A stretch of 48,433 bases of DNA from Spirulinaceae cyanobacterium SM2_1_0 (GTDB taxonomy: Bacteria; Cyanobacteriota; Cyanobacteriia; Cyanobacteriales; Spirulinaceae), in contig JAAUTY010000031.1 of the NCBI GenBank assembly GCA_012031265.1, positions 1 through 48,433 on the forward strand, given 5' to 3'. Shown piece after piece: positions 9,844-17,591 of the stretch. Position 1 is the first letter of the stretch. Each line of letters starts with the position of its first letter. Under the pieces are notes generated by a model. It was not told the DNA's origin, ran no database searches, and saw nothing but the letters and a program-made list of their open reading frames with translations. The position numbers were made by a program, and so were the translations under genes.

Positions 9844-10692
9844 CTAATCCGTTGGTAATAGTAAATTGGAGCTAAACGTATAGTCATAAATCGGTAAATT
9901 TCTTGAGATGTTCACACCGAAATTCTTTTGGAGCATTAAGTTAACAATTTCTTCACCATCGAATAACATGATTGGGCGTGCTCCCGGAATCGTTGCAGCA
10001 TCCTTGGCAGTCTTGCTAAATCGAGATGTTGTGAAGAAAATTCCTTGACTTAAGCCGTTTTCATCCAGCGAGCCGCGAAACTCGCGCAGTTGTAGCGGCG
10101 TGATCAAGCTAGTATCATATCGCTTACATTGGAAACCAAACTTCATTGTTCCCATACCCATTTCTAGCTCGCCGTAGCCATCAATGCCGCCGTCGCCGCT
10201 CTTGCTAGTAACAACAACATCCTTAAAACCATACTTCTCCAGAAGGACTTTACTGAAAATTTCAAAATCATAAGGGTTAAGCCGTTTAAGGTTGTTCAAA
10301 ACCTTAAACCTAAATGCTTTGATGTATTCGCTATAAACATCCTCAAGACTAGCAAACTCAAGATCGAGTGAAGTTTGAATCTCTTCAGAATCAGGATTTT
10401 CATCAGTATTCTCCGCTTCGTCTACAGGATCTTCTTCATCCTGAACCGTGCCGAGAAGTTTATACTGCCCTCTTGAAACTTTCTCGAAAACCTTGTGCGC
10501 TGAACTGCTTCTTTGCGAGTCTTTGTCATGATTCCATAAAACCCAGCGCACCATTTTAAGCGGATCGTCTGTATTGAATGAATACAAATTCCGTTTAAGA
10601 ATTGCATCGCAGATTTCTTTTGCAGACATTGGCTTTTGACTTTGACCAACAACCTGCAAAACGCAATCCAGTATCGTTACAGAATTCGACAT
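9844..10692 (-). CDS. HARE-HTH plus Mrr-type restriction endonuclease
   Basis: The 282-residue protein has two parts joined by an acidic linker (residues 84-110). Residues 1-80 look like a HARE-HTH/HB1 winged-helix domain (SAKEICDAILKRNLYSF, then a basic KVSRGQYKL wing). Residues 140-270 form an Mrr-type nuclease with Glu in YDFEIF, the DGGID motif at 167-171 and QCKRY at 188-192, so the PD-(D/E)XK residues are intact. HARE-Mrr fusions are thought to read or cleave modified DNA. The ATG lies 3 bp after the stop of the PP-loop gene, so the two are co-transcribed. A second nuclease next to a dptFGH-like set is unusual and suggests extra cutting or regulation; which DNA it targets cannot be told. 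Confidence 0.85.
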   Translation of the reverse strand: MSNSVTILDCVLQVVGQSQKPMSAKEICDAILKRNLYSFNTDDPLKMVRWVLWNHDKDSQRSSSAHKVFEKVSRGQYKLLGTVQDEEDPVDEAENTDENPDSEEIQTSLDLEFASLEDVYSEYIKAFRFKVLNNLKRLNPYDFEIFSKVLLEKYGFKDVVVTSKSGDGGIDGYGELEMGMGTMKFGFQCKRYDTSLITPLQLREFRGSLDENGLSQGIFFTTSRFSKTAKDAATIPGARPIMLFDGEEIVNLMLQKNFGVNISRNLPIYDYTFSSNLLLPTD

Positions 10693-10695
10693 ACG

Positions 10696-11492
10696 CTAGA
10701 GGTGACAGGCTAAACAAGGCATTGCTTCATCTTGTTCGTCTAAAACGGTTTCCAAAACTTCTGCCAGAACTAAATCTGGCTGCTTTGATTGCTCGCGAGC
10801 AACAGAACGTTCATGCTGAGTGATGATTTCATCTTTGCGAGCCAGCAGTTCAAGCAATGTTTCACCTTGAGCCCAGGTATAGTAACGACCATCTTTGTGC
10901 TGTTGCTCGTACTGGACAGCTTTCTCAAAAAGATCGGGGTGTTCTTCGGCAAGTCTAATCCATTCATACTTGCGTTGAAAAAAGCAGAAATAACAACCAG
11001 AACGAGAGCGCCAGCGGTAATAATTCGGCAAACCAATTCCGCTATCTTCTAAAAGATGGATAATATCTGCTTTAACTAATTCGCGTTCCTTGAAAGGAAA
11101 CACAGGCATAATATTGGGGCGAGTTGACGTATAACCATTTCGATATTCATCAGCTCGAATCCCGATATAGCTAATTGCAAAATCATCACCGACAAATTTT
11201 CAAAAGGTCGGATCTTCATTTGCTCGGTACACCAGCGATGATTGGGAGAGGGTAAATAGCCGCCATGCAGAGCCAACCAATGATCGAAATCACGTTCGGC
11301 GCTCAGATATTCGATTTTGATTCCCAGCCGCGCTTTGATGCGATCGAGATATTCGTAAGTCTCCGGTAGTTCCTTGTGCGTATCGCAAAAAAAGTACTCC
11401 ATCTCAGGGATTTCCTGATGCAGAAGCACCGCCAAAGCCGTGCTGTCCTTACCGCCGGACAGCCCCAAAACATGACGCAGGCGCTCAACCAA
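10696..11492 (-). CDS. PP-loop ATP pyrophosphatase (PAPS reductase/SspD/DndC-like), frameshifted
   Basis: Two minus-strand frames join to make one protein of about 265 residues. The first (from TTG 11492) has LGLSGGKDSTALAVLL, the ATP-PP-loop, then FCDTHKELPETYEYLDRI and RWCTEQMKIRPFE. The second resumes with FVGDDFAISYIGIRADEYR, MPVFPFKERELV and SGCYFCFFQRKYEWI, whose CxxC with the earlier Cys may hold an Fe-S cluster. One extra base in the A/T run at 11197-11200 would restore the frame. Enzymes of this kind activate or transfer sulfur; DndC and SspD do so for DNA phosphorothioation. This one is about half the length of DndC. There is no good ATG or SD at the 5' end. Whether the break is real or a sequencing error is open. 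Confidence 0.75.
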
Positions 11493-11759
11493 CTTTCTGG
11501 AACCCCAAAACGCAACTCAACTAGAAAAGTAGCATTCGTATTCGGCCGACGCAACCGTAGCACCACTAGCCTTTACAAATCTTCATGCCTCTTGCCGAAC
11601 AGAACCCCATGACAACGAGTTCAGCACAACAATTCCCAGCCGTAGGCAAGCCGAGTGATTTGCGGTATGCCAGCAGACTTGTAGCGATCTTTGAGCAGGC
11701 GAGGCCGCGCCTCCAGCCGAGATGCGCTTCAGTGTATGCGATCGCCAACGAGCCGTGCT
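11493..11759. other. Intergenic upstream of defence operon
   Basis: This stretch should hold the promoter of the minus-strand defence operon. I see no clear -35/-10 pair. An open minus frame from 11566 (MVLRLRRPNTNATFLVELRF) runs into the PP-loop gene in another frame and may be an artefact of a damaged 5' end. A run of GCGATCGCC-like sites begins near 11739. Confidence 0.35.
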
Positions 11760-11925
11760 AGCTCCCAGCAGCGATCGCCCTGCTCCAAACCCAGCCCTAG
11801 TTCATCCAGCGCTTCCGATTGCCCAAAAACGCCTCAGCAAACACTTTGGCTACTCCCAGCTCGATGCGGCGCAGCGCGTCGGCAATATTCGCCACCGTCT
11901 CGGCGTACTGTGAGTAAGCGGAATT
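11760..11925 (-). pseudogene. C-terminal remnant of an XRE-family regulator
   Basis: On the minus strand the frame reads YAETVANIADALRRIELG then AKVFAEAFLG, closely matching SAETVANLADALRRIEPG and QVFIETFFG of the intact XRE protein at 13001-13270. After this the frame must shift by one base (5 Ts on the coding strand, 11825-11829, where 6 would give FFGQSEALDELGLG) to continue the similarity. The N-terminal helix-turn-helix half is missing, with the PIN gene's stop lying just upstream. It is a decayed paralogue fragment between the toxin-antitoxin cluster and the defence operon. Confidence 0.75.
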
Positions 11926-11945
11926 CGCTTTTCTGGACTAATGCA

Positions 11946-12329
11946 TCAGGCTTCTTTGATCTTTACAGCCATAGTTTTCACCCCCAAGTGGCTGAAATCT
12001 GACGTATTGTTAGTTACTACCGTTAAACCGTTAACCCAGGCAGTCGCAGCGATGATGGCATCCGGTGTTTTGGCTCTAAATTGCTGTCTGATTAGAATAG
12101 CGCGTTCAGCGATCGCCTCTGTCAGATCAAATACAGTCGCATAGCTAACGAACTCCCGCGCCTTAGTCTGCAATTCAAGATCAGCCGCAAACTGTCCCCA
12201 GCCCAGAAACTCAATTTTAGTAATAACTGCAATCCTGAAGCTGTTGGCAAGTATAGTATAAATCGCCTCATCATCTGTTAACCCATTAAGGTAGTAAATC
12301 ATGATATTCGTATCAAGCAAGTAAGTCAT
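11946..12329 (-). CDS. PIN-domain toxin (VapC-like ribonuclease)
   Basis: This 127-residue protein starts MTYLLDTNIMIYYLNG, with the first PIN Asp in LLDTN, a Glu in ITKIEFLGW, and the C-terminal acidic pair in KTPDAIIAATAWVNGL and TNNTSDFSHLG. These four acidic positions form the Mg-dependent RNase site of VapC toxins, and all are present. The ATG at 12329 overlaps the stop of the upstream antitoxin gene (TAATG), so the pair is translationally coupled. The TTG three codons earlier is a poorer start. The length is typical for VapC. It forms a type II toxin-antitoxin pair with 12329-12562. Confidence 0.9.
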   Translation of the reverse strand: MTYLLDTNIMIYYLNGLTDDEAIYTILANSFRIAVITKIEFLGWGQFAADLELQTKAREFVSYATVFDLTEAIAERAILIRQQFRAKTPDAIIAATAWVNGLTVVTNNTSDFSHLGVKTMAVKIKEA

Positions 12330-12562
12330 TAAAGCCAACCTTCGCGGCTACTTGCCAAGTAATCGTCAATGACTTGCTTCGGTTGCTGTGCAGCACCGAA
12401 AAAGTGACGCGGCTTGAAAGCTGCCGCTGGCGGCTGCGCTTCCCTAGCTTTGATACTATCTTCCTGTGCTAATTGCGCTAACACAAATTGCACCAGCCGA
12501 AACTTTTCGGCTTGGGATAAGGCAGCGATCGCGGGTAATAATTCTGCGATTGATGTAGACAT
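12329..12562 (-). CDS. Antitoxin partner of the PIN toxin
   Basis: This 77-residue protein from ATG 12562 starts MSTSIAELLPAIAALSQAEK and continues as a helical segment (FRLVQFVLAQLAQED). A proline-rich linker follows, then a C-terminal tail ending DDYLASSREGWL. Helical N-terminus plus flexible tail, and the one-base overlap with the PIN gene, fit cyanobacterial antitoxins of VapC-like toxins. The tail probably binds the toxin. A longer upstream frame exists, but its extra 67 residues look non-coding, so the internal ATG was chosen. Confidence 0.8.
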   Translation of the reverse strand: MSTSIAELLPAIAALSQAEKFRLVQFVLAQLAQEDSIKAREAQPPAAAFKPRHFFGAAQQPKQVIDDYLASSREGWL

Positions 12563-12602
12563 GGCACTCGATCTCGATGGATTGATGCAGCAAAAATAAA
12601 AA

Positions 12603-12836
12603 CTAAGGATGAGAGCTAGCGACGTGCGGGATGTCTGGCAACTCAAAGTCACCCCACTCCGCAAAACGCTGCTCAATTCGACTCGCCAGATTAACGGTTG
12701 CTGGCGGCTCCGGCTCCACAACCAACACCCGTACCTGAACGCTCGCCACTCGGCCCTCAGCAAACTCCCGCCAGTATTGCTCCGGAATCTGAATCATCCC
12801 GTCGCGAATGTCCGCTTGAAACTCGATTGTTTTCAT
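12603..12836 (-). CDS. Antitoxin-like small protein
   Basis: This 77-residue protein from ATG 12836 begins MKTIEFQADIRDGMIQIPEQYWREF, a beta-rich start seen in many small cyanobacterial AbrB-like antitoxin proteins, followed by VQVRVLVVEPEPP. A related but truncated ORF lies at 37-204. No separate toxin is attached: the next gene, 40 bp downstream, is the antitoxin of the PIN pair. It may regulate the same operon or be an orphan. The eight codons upstream of the chosen ATG look like leader rather than protein. Confidence 0.6.
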   Translation of the reverse strand: MKTIEFQADIRDGMIQIPEQYWREFAEGRVASVQVRVLVVEPEPPATVNLASRIEQRFAEWGDFELPDIPHVASSHP

Positions 12837-13000
12837 CACCAATCGCTCCCGTCTTGTCATCGCTGAGCTGGCGATTCAGGTCATCCACTCGCAGGCGAGG
12901 TGCTGCCGCCAGCCTCGATACCTCTCAGTCTAAGCGATCGCAAGTAAGCCACCGCCGACCCGCCAGCACAATGCTCAGACTATCAAGAATGTCAGCCCGG

Positions 13001-13270
13001 TTAATCGCTCTCGTCATCCGAGCCTAGTCCCGAATTGTCCAGCGTTTCCGACTGACCAAAGAACGTCTCAATAAACACCTGCGCCGCCCCCGGCTCAATG
13101 CGGCGGAGCGCGTCAGCAAGGTTGGCAACCGTCTCAGCACTAGGATCGACCTGACCGTGAAACCAGCGATGGACGATCGATCGCTTAACACCCAATTCAG
13201 TCGCCAAACGGTTCTGGCTAATCCCGTAAGCGCCCAGCGCTTGCTGGAGTGCAGCACTTGCCTTGCCCAT
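13001..13270 (-). CDS. XRE-family HTH transcriptional regulator
   Basis: This 89-residue protein from ATG 13270 contains a classic XRE helix-turn-helix, GISQNRLATELGVKRSIVHRWFHG (residues about 14-37), followed by SAETVANLADALRRIEPGAAQVFIETFFG. Such proteins bind palindromic operators as dimers and often control divergent genes or toxin-antitoxin sets. A perfect 9-bp inverted repeat lies in the region shared with the divergent gene at 13370. The frame open upstream to 13312 adds an unlikely leader. A degraded paralogue is at 11760-11925. Confidence 0.85.
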   Translation of the reverse strand: MGKASAALQQALGAYGISQNRLATELGVKRSIVHRWFHGQVDPSAETVANLADALRRIEPGAAQVFIETFFGQSETLDNSGLGSDDESD

Positions 13271-13300
13271 CTTTTGAGTTTCGCATAGCCCTCTAGACGG

Positions 13301-13362
13301 GTAAATGTCCACAAATTTGGCGACACGCTCTAAAATGATGTCAGCAAATCTGATGACATTTA
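13301..13362. promoter_or_regulatory. Candidate XRE operator half-sites
   Basis: GTAAATGTC at 13301-13309 and its exact reverse complement GACATTTAC at 13354-13362 lie in the 99-bp region between the divergent XRE gene and the small gene at 13370. A related TGATGTCA lies between them near 13337. Their position suggests binding sites for the XRE protein; the function is inferred. Confidence 0.45.
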
Positions 13363-13369
13363 CTCAAGG

Positions 13370-13630
13370 ATGTACGCCATGAGCTACCGTAACTGTCTCA
13401 AAGTTTGGGCCGTCGTCCGCTTACTGCCTCGGATGCAACGCGCGATCGTTGCCCGCTACAAAAGTGAATCCGACGCCCTCGGCCACGTTGAAACTCTGCG
13501 CCGCCTCCAACCCGGCGCGCAATACCGAGTCATCTTCGACCTACCGCCCCAGCAGCCCGATCCCCAACCCCAGTTCGAGCAACCCTCACAGCGCTACCTG
13601 GCGCGTTCCCTCTATCGCGGAGGTTTCTAA
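13370..13630 (+). CDS. Conserved-looking hypothetical protein, divergent from XRE
   Basis: This 86-residue protein starts MYAMSYRNCLKVWAVVRLLPRMQ and contains AIVARYKSESDALGHVETLRRLQPGAQYRVIFD, a compact alpha/beta-looking segment. A Pro/Gln-rich region then leads to a basic C-terminus. AAGGA sits next to the ATG as a Shine-Dalgarno-like sequence. It shares an operator region with the divergent XRE gene and is followed after one base by another start codon. I do not recognise the family. The ATG at 13379 is an alternative start. Confidence 0.6.
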   Translation: MYAMSYRNCLKVWAVVRLLPRMQRAIVARYKSESDALGHVETLRRLQPGAQYRVIFDLPPQQPDPQPQFEQPSQRYLARSLYRGGF

Positions 13631-13631
13631 A

Positions 13632-13772
13632 ATGCAGTTCACAAACAGCGATCATTTGCAATTTGTTCAGGATATGCAGGCTGCCAACTTAGAACCATTC
13701 TTTCCCCTGCTCCCAATCCGGGGCGAAGGGGAGTTGGAAGCCCCCCCCAATTTGGGAGAGGGGTTGGGGTGA
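13632..13772 (+). pseudogene. Small ORF cut short by an interspersed repeat
   Basis: The ATG follows the preceding stop by one base (TAAAATG), implying a two-gene unit. The first 23 residues (MQFTNSDHLQFVQDMQAANL) look like protein. From about 13700 the frame runs into a repeat made of CCCCTGCTCCC and GGGAGAGGGG motifs, shared with 45165-45310, so the native 3' end is lost. The function is unknown. Confidence 0.5.
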
Positions 13773-13826
13773 GGGCGACGAGACTCGTAAAAACATCCGG
13801 ACTTTTCAGCTTGACAGACCACTAGA
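13700..13826 (-). repeat. Interspersed repeat with TAGTGGTCTGTCAAG terminus
   Basis: Read on the minus strand, this repeat begins TAGTGGTCTGTCAAGCTG, continues AAAAGTCCGGATGTTTTTACGAGTCTCGTCGCC in pieces, and then has CCTCACCCC and CTCTCCC blocks. The same order occurs on the plus strand at 45165-45310, and the terminal 16 bp recur at 24005-24020. A TA-initial terminus suggests a MITE of an IS630/Tc1-like group, but I see no matching opposite end. It overlaps the last residues of the DGC gene's 3' flank. Confidence 0.65.
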
Positions 13827-16800
13827 GCGCCTCGACAAAGACTGGCGCTTCAGCCAAGATTGCTGTTGCTTGCTCGGCTGTGAGCGGCGGTGCGAAGAGG
13901 TAGCCCTGGACTTGCTCGCAGCCGAGCGATCGCAGACATTGAAACTGCATCTCGGTCTCGACACCCTCCGCGACGATCTCCATCCCTAAGCTGTGCGCCA
14001 AGGTCACAATCGCGGCAACGATTTCTAGGCTCTCGTCATGTTCGCCAAGGCGACACACAAAGGAGCGATCAACTTTCAAGGTGTGCAGCGGAAAGCGGTA
14101 GAGATAGCTGAGCGAGGAATAGCCCGTGCCAAAGTCATCAACGCTGAGGCGAATGCCGAGATCACTGAGGCGATTGAGAATTGCATTGCTCGCCGACGCT
14201 TTGCCCATCAATGTACTCTCGGTCAGCTCTAGGCGAAGGTGATGCGGTGGCAAGCGAGTTCGTTCTAGCACGGCGGCGATCTGAGCCAGCAGATCGGGTT
14301 GGGCGAACTGACGGCCTGAGAGGTTCACTCCCATCAACAAGGTTTGGCTGTGGGGAAACTGCCGTAGCCAAGCTTGCATCTGCTGACAGGCTTGCTCCAA
14401 AATCCACTGACCGAGGGGAATGATCAGCCCCGTTTCTTCCGCGACTGGGATGAACTTCGTGGGCGAGATGAAGCCTTCAAAGGGATGCTGCCAGCGCGCC
14501 AGGGCTTCAAAGCCGACGATCCGGCGTGTTGCCACCGCGACGATCGGCTGGTAGTAGATGGTGAGTTCATGGTTGGCGAGGCAGTGGCGGAGGTCGTTTT
14601 CGAGTTGCAGGCGGCCGACGGCGCGGGCGTGCATTACGTTGTTGAAGACCTCGTAGCTGCCGCCGCCCCGGGCTTTGGCTTGGTAGAGGGCGATGTCGGC
14701 ATTACGGAGAAAGGTTTCCGGGCGACTGGAGGTGCTCTGGCTCAGGGCAATGCCGATGCTGGTGTTGACAAAGACGGTGTTGCCTTCGAGATCGAAGGGC
14801 GATCGCAAAGCAGTCAGGATCTGCTCAGCGATCGCCGTTGCCGTCTGAACTGTGGCAATCTCAGGTAATAAAATAATGAATTCGTCCCCACCAAAGCGGG
14901 CAATGGTGGGTTCGAGCGGGGCGTCAGGGATCTCTAAATCCGAGTTTGAGATCGCCAGGGGACTCTCCCCGGCGGCATCCGTCAGACTCAGGCAAGTGCG
15001 TAGGCAATTGGCAATCAACACCAGTAGGTGGTCGCCCGCCAAATGCCCCAGACTGTCATTGACAACCTTGAAGCGGTCGAGGTCGAGAAACAGCACCGCA
15101 AACTTTGCGGTTGGTTCGACTTGCAGACGGGCGATCGCCGCTTGCAAGTATTCCATAAACGCTGTGCGATTCGGCAGGTGAGTGAGCGGGTCGTAGTAGG
15201 CGCAGTAGCGGAGTTTGGCTTCGATCTGGCGGCGCTGGGTGACATCTTCGACGTTGCCCTCGTAGTGCAGTAACCGACCCTGGTCATCACGAACCGTGCG
15301 CGCGTTTTCCAAAACCCAGATCGTGCTGCCATCCGCCCGATACACTTCCGATTCAAAGTTCATTAAGTGCTCATGGGTCTGCACAGCGGTCAACCATTCC
15401 TGATGGCGCTGCGGATCGACATACTGGCTGGTATTATTACGCCGTCGCTGCATGAACTCCAGCGGCGAAGCGTAACCATAGAGTCGTGCCAGAGCCGGAT
15501 TGACGCTGAGATACTCGCCCGTCGTGCTCAGGCAGAAAATACCCTCAATCGCGTTCTCAAAAATACCGCGATACTTTGCCTCGGCAGCCCGCAGCGCCGC
15601 TTCGGCTTGGCGTTGTTCGGTCACATCCATGACCGCCCCATAGAAGCGCGCCTCGTCACTTTCCGCCGCGCCGGCCGCGCGCCCGAGGACATAGAGCTGC
15701 CGTTGCCGACCGTCGGGACGCTGCAAGTTGACCTCAAGGTCAAAAGCCTGCTGTTGGGCAAGACTCGCGCGCGCGCGCGCCCAGAGGCGGCGGCGATCCT
15801 TGGGGTGGAGGCTCCGTAAGAGGGCGCGGAGGCTCAGCCCAGCGGACGGCTTGGCTTGCCCGATAATCCGCCACAACTCGTCGGAACCTGACAGTTCACG
15901 CTGGTCTAGCAACAACTCCCAACTGCCGACATGGGCGATCTGCTGCGCTTCTGCCAGTTTTGCCTGCCGCTGGGCGAGGTCGCGGAAGGTGGCCTGGAGC
16001 TGCTCCGCCATGCGATTGAAGGCGGTGGCAAGATCAGCGAGTTCGCCAAAGGCGAAGCTCGGCAGGCGTCGCTCGAAAGCACCATGAGAAATGTCATGGG
16101 TGGCTTGCCGCAGGGTTGAGAGGGGTTGTACGAGGAGTTGGGAGGTGACACTGCCGACGAGGCTAGCGATCGCCAGTGCTCCCAGACACAGCCAGAGAGT
16201 CGTGCGGCGGTTTTTGGCGATCTCGGCTGAAAAATCGCGCTGCGGAATCGCCACCACGATCCACCAGTCGAGGCCGCGGTCATCGCGCAACGGCGTGACT
16301 TGGACAAACCAAGGCTCGCCATTCATCTGGAAGTTGAGTTGGTCACGGGTGGCGATCGCGGTGTAGCGACCGTAATAATCCCGCAAAAATTGATCCGTGG
16401 CGCGGATCGCGAACTCGCCGCTGTCCTCCGGCCGTAACCTTGTCTCCTTGCCCGCCGCGTCCAAGATGGGTTGCTCAAGCCCGGAGGAAGCAACCAACTG
16501 ACCCGAAGCCTCGACGACATAGACATGGCCCTGGTGCCCAAACCGCTGTTCCTGGAGAAAATCACCGAGCTGGGCTAGCTGCAAATCGACACCCAACACA
16601 CCGAGCAACTCACCATCGGCTCCATAGAGCGGCAAACTGGGCGTGATATTCAACTCAGCATTGTTGAACGAGGGGATGATTGCACCCCAAGTTGCCTTCT
16701 GCGCCCGCTTAGCCCCCTGATACCAGGGGCGCTGGCGAGCGTCGTATACTTCATCATTCACCCGCACCAGGGCTTTCGGTTGACCGGCGGCATCGGCGGC

Positions 16801-17262
16801 AAAGACTTGGAACTTGCCGCGCTGGAAGTTCTCTGTTTGCGTCAGGCTGAGGCTGCCATCAGCCCGCCGCCCGGCCCCCGCAAAGCCGCCCTGGGGATTG
16901 CCAAAGTAGATGTGGGCGACATCAAAAACCTGAAGCTGTGACCAGAAGTGGCGGCTCAGGGTGCTGGGATCATCAAGAGACAGCAAGCCATTCCGGATGG
17001 CGTTGGCGTTGAGCTGATTGATCTGGTGAGGTTGTTCCAGGTAAGCCAGTAGGTGCTGTTGAACGCGCGCCGTGATTTCCTGGCGCAGTTGTGCGGAGAG
17101 GTCGCTGATCGCTTGTTGGCCGTGTCGCAGTGACAGCCAGCCAGTCAGGCCGACTGCTGCTGTCACCTGCACCATAAAGGGAATGACAAACACCCAACGA
17201 ATCGAGAGGCGGTGAGCACGCCAATGACGCAAAACCGACCGTCGCGGAGAGACTGGAGACAT
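13822..17262 (-). CDS. Membrane sensor GGDEF-EAL protein (dCache-HAMP-PAS-PAS-GGDEF-EAL)
   Basis: This is a 1146-residue protein from ATG 17262. A first membrane segment (WVFVIPFMVQVTAAVGLTG) is followed by a periplasmic dCache-like domain with RQRPWYQGA and LGVLGVDLQL. A second membrane segment (LWLCLGALAIASLVGSV), a HAMP linker and two PAS domains follow. The GGDEF domain has RFGGDEFIILLPE and the EAL domain has GFEALARWQHP, DDFGTGYSSLSYL and EGVET. Both active sites look intact, so the protein could make and degrade cyclic di-GMP. The inhibitory RxxD site before GGDEF is not present (LEPTIARF). It is probably a ligand-responsive regulator of motility or attachment. The gene stands alone; no strong SD precedes the ATG. 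Confidence 0.92.
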   Translation of the reverse strand: MSPVSPRRSVLRHWRAHRLSIRWVFVIPFMVQVTAAVGLTGWLSLRHGQQAISDLSAQLRQEITARVQQHLLAYLEQPHQINQLNANAIRNGLLSLDDPSTLSRHFWSQLQVFDVAHIYFGNPQGGFAGAGRRADGSLSLTQTENFQRGKFQVFAADAAGQPKALVRVNDEVYDARQRPWYQGAKRAQKATWGAIIPSFNNAELNITPSLPLYGADGELLGVLGVDLQLAQLGDFLQEQRFGHQGHVYVVEASGQLVASSGLEQPILDAAGKETRLRPEDSGEFAIRATDQFLRDYYGRYTAIATRDQLNFQMNGEPWFVQVTPLRDDRGLDWWIVVAIPQRDFSAEIAKNRRTTLWLCLGALAIASLVGSVTSQLLVQPLSTLRQATHDISHGAFERRLPSFAFGELADLATAFNRMAEQLQATFRDLAQRQAKLAEAQQIAHVGSWELLLDQRELSGSDELWRIIGQAKPSAGLSLRALLRSLHPKDRRRLWARARASLAQQQAFDLEVNLQRPDGRQRQLYVLGRAAGAAESDEARFYGAVMDVTEQRQAEAALRAAEAKYRGIFENAIEGIFCLSTTGEYLSVNPALARLYGYASPLEFMQRRRNNTSQYVDPQRHQEWLTAVQTHEHLMNFESEVYRADGSTIWVLENARTVRDDQGRLLHYEGNVEDVTQRRQIEAKLRYCAYYDPLTHLPNRTAFMEYLQAAIARLQVEPTAKFAVLFLDLDRFKVVNDSLGHLAGDHLLVLIANCLRTCLSLTDAAGESPLAISNSDLEIPDAPLEPTIARFGGDEFIILLPEIATVQTATAIAEQILTALRSPFDLEGNTVFVNTSIGIALSQSTSSRPETFLRNADIALYQAKARGGGSYEVFNNVMHARAVGRLQLENDLRHCLANHELTIYYQPIVAVATRRIVGFEALARWQHPFEGFISPTKFIPVAEETGLIIPLGQWILEQACQQMQAWLRQFPHSQTLLMGVNLSGRQFAQPDLLAQIAAVLERTRLPPHHLRLELTESTLMGKASASNAILNRLSDLGIRLSVDDFGTGYSSLSYLYRFPLHTLKVDRSFVCRLGEHDESLEIVAAIVTLAHSLGMEIVAEGVETEMQFQCLRSLGCEQVQGYLFAPPLTAEQATAILAEAPVFVEAL

Positions 17263-17306
17263 AGGAGAGCAGCAGTTGAGCAGATGACGCGTTGCTCGTT
17301 GTTCAG

Positions 17307-17591
17307 TCACAGAGAAAGCTGCACAGCATAACCAGCCTCGCGCCGCCAACCATTGGGGGGCAAGCCGTTACCAATACAACCCTCAACGTGGCAGACCTTC
17401 ATACCTGAAGCAACAGGAGCAATTTCAGGCCAAGCGGCAAGATTCTCTCGGTAGAAACTGAGCCGTATCGAGTCTAGTCCGCGAGCTTCTAGTAATAAAC
17501 TGGGTCGGCAGCAGAATCTCTTACAGACTAACAACCTCAGTCCGGGTTGGATAGTGTGATCACTCGCCACTCCGACATTATGCGGAGCCAC
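17307..17591 (-). CDS. Doubtful hypothetical ORF
   Basis: This open frame of 94 codons has a GTG start inside the edge of the 111-bp repeat. The C-terminal half (RENLAAWPEIAPVASGMKV, then CHVEGCIGNGLPPNGWRR) looks more like real protein than a shadow frame, and it lies on the same strand just upstream of the sensor gene. I do not recognise it. It may be a gene fragment whose 5' end was displaced by the repeat. Confidence 0.25.
   Translation of the reverse strand: MAPHNVGVASDHTIQPGLRLLVCKRFCCRPSLLLEARGLDSIRLSFYRENLAAWPEIAPVASGMKVCHVEGCIGNGLPPNGWRREAGYAVQLSL

Noticed and set aside
15768-15782. Alternating CG run (about seven CG steps) inside the GGDEF-EAL gene
   Set aside because: It is in frame and encodes an Ala/Arg stretch; high local GC explains it, and no other feature supports a Z-DNA or slippage role.
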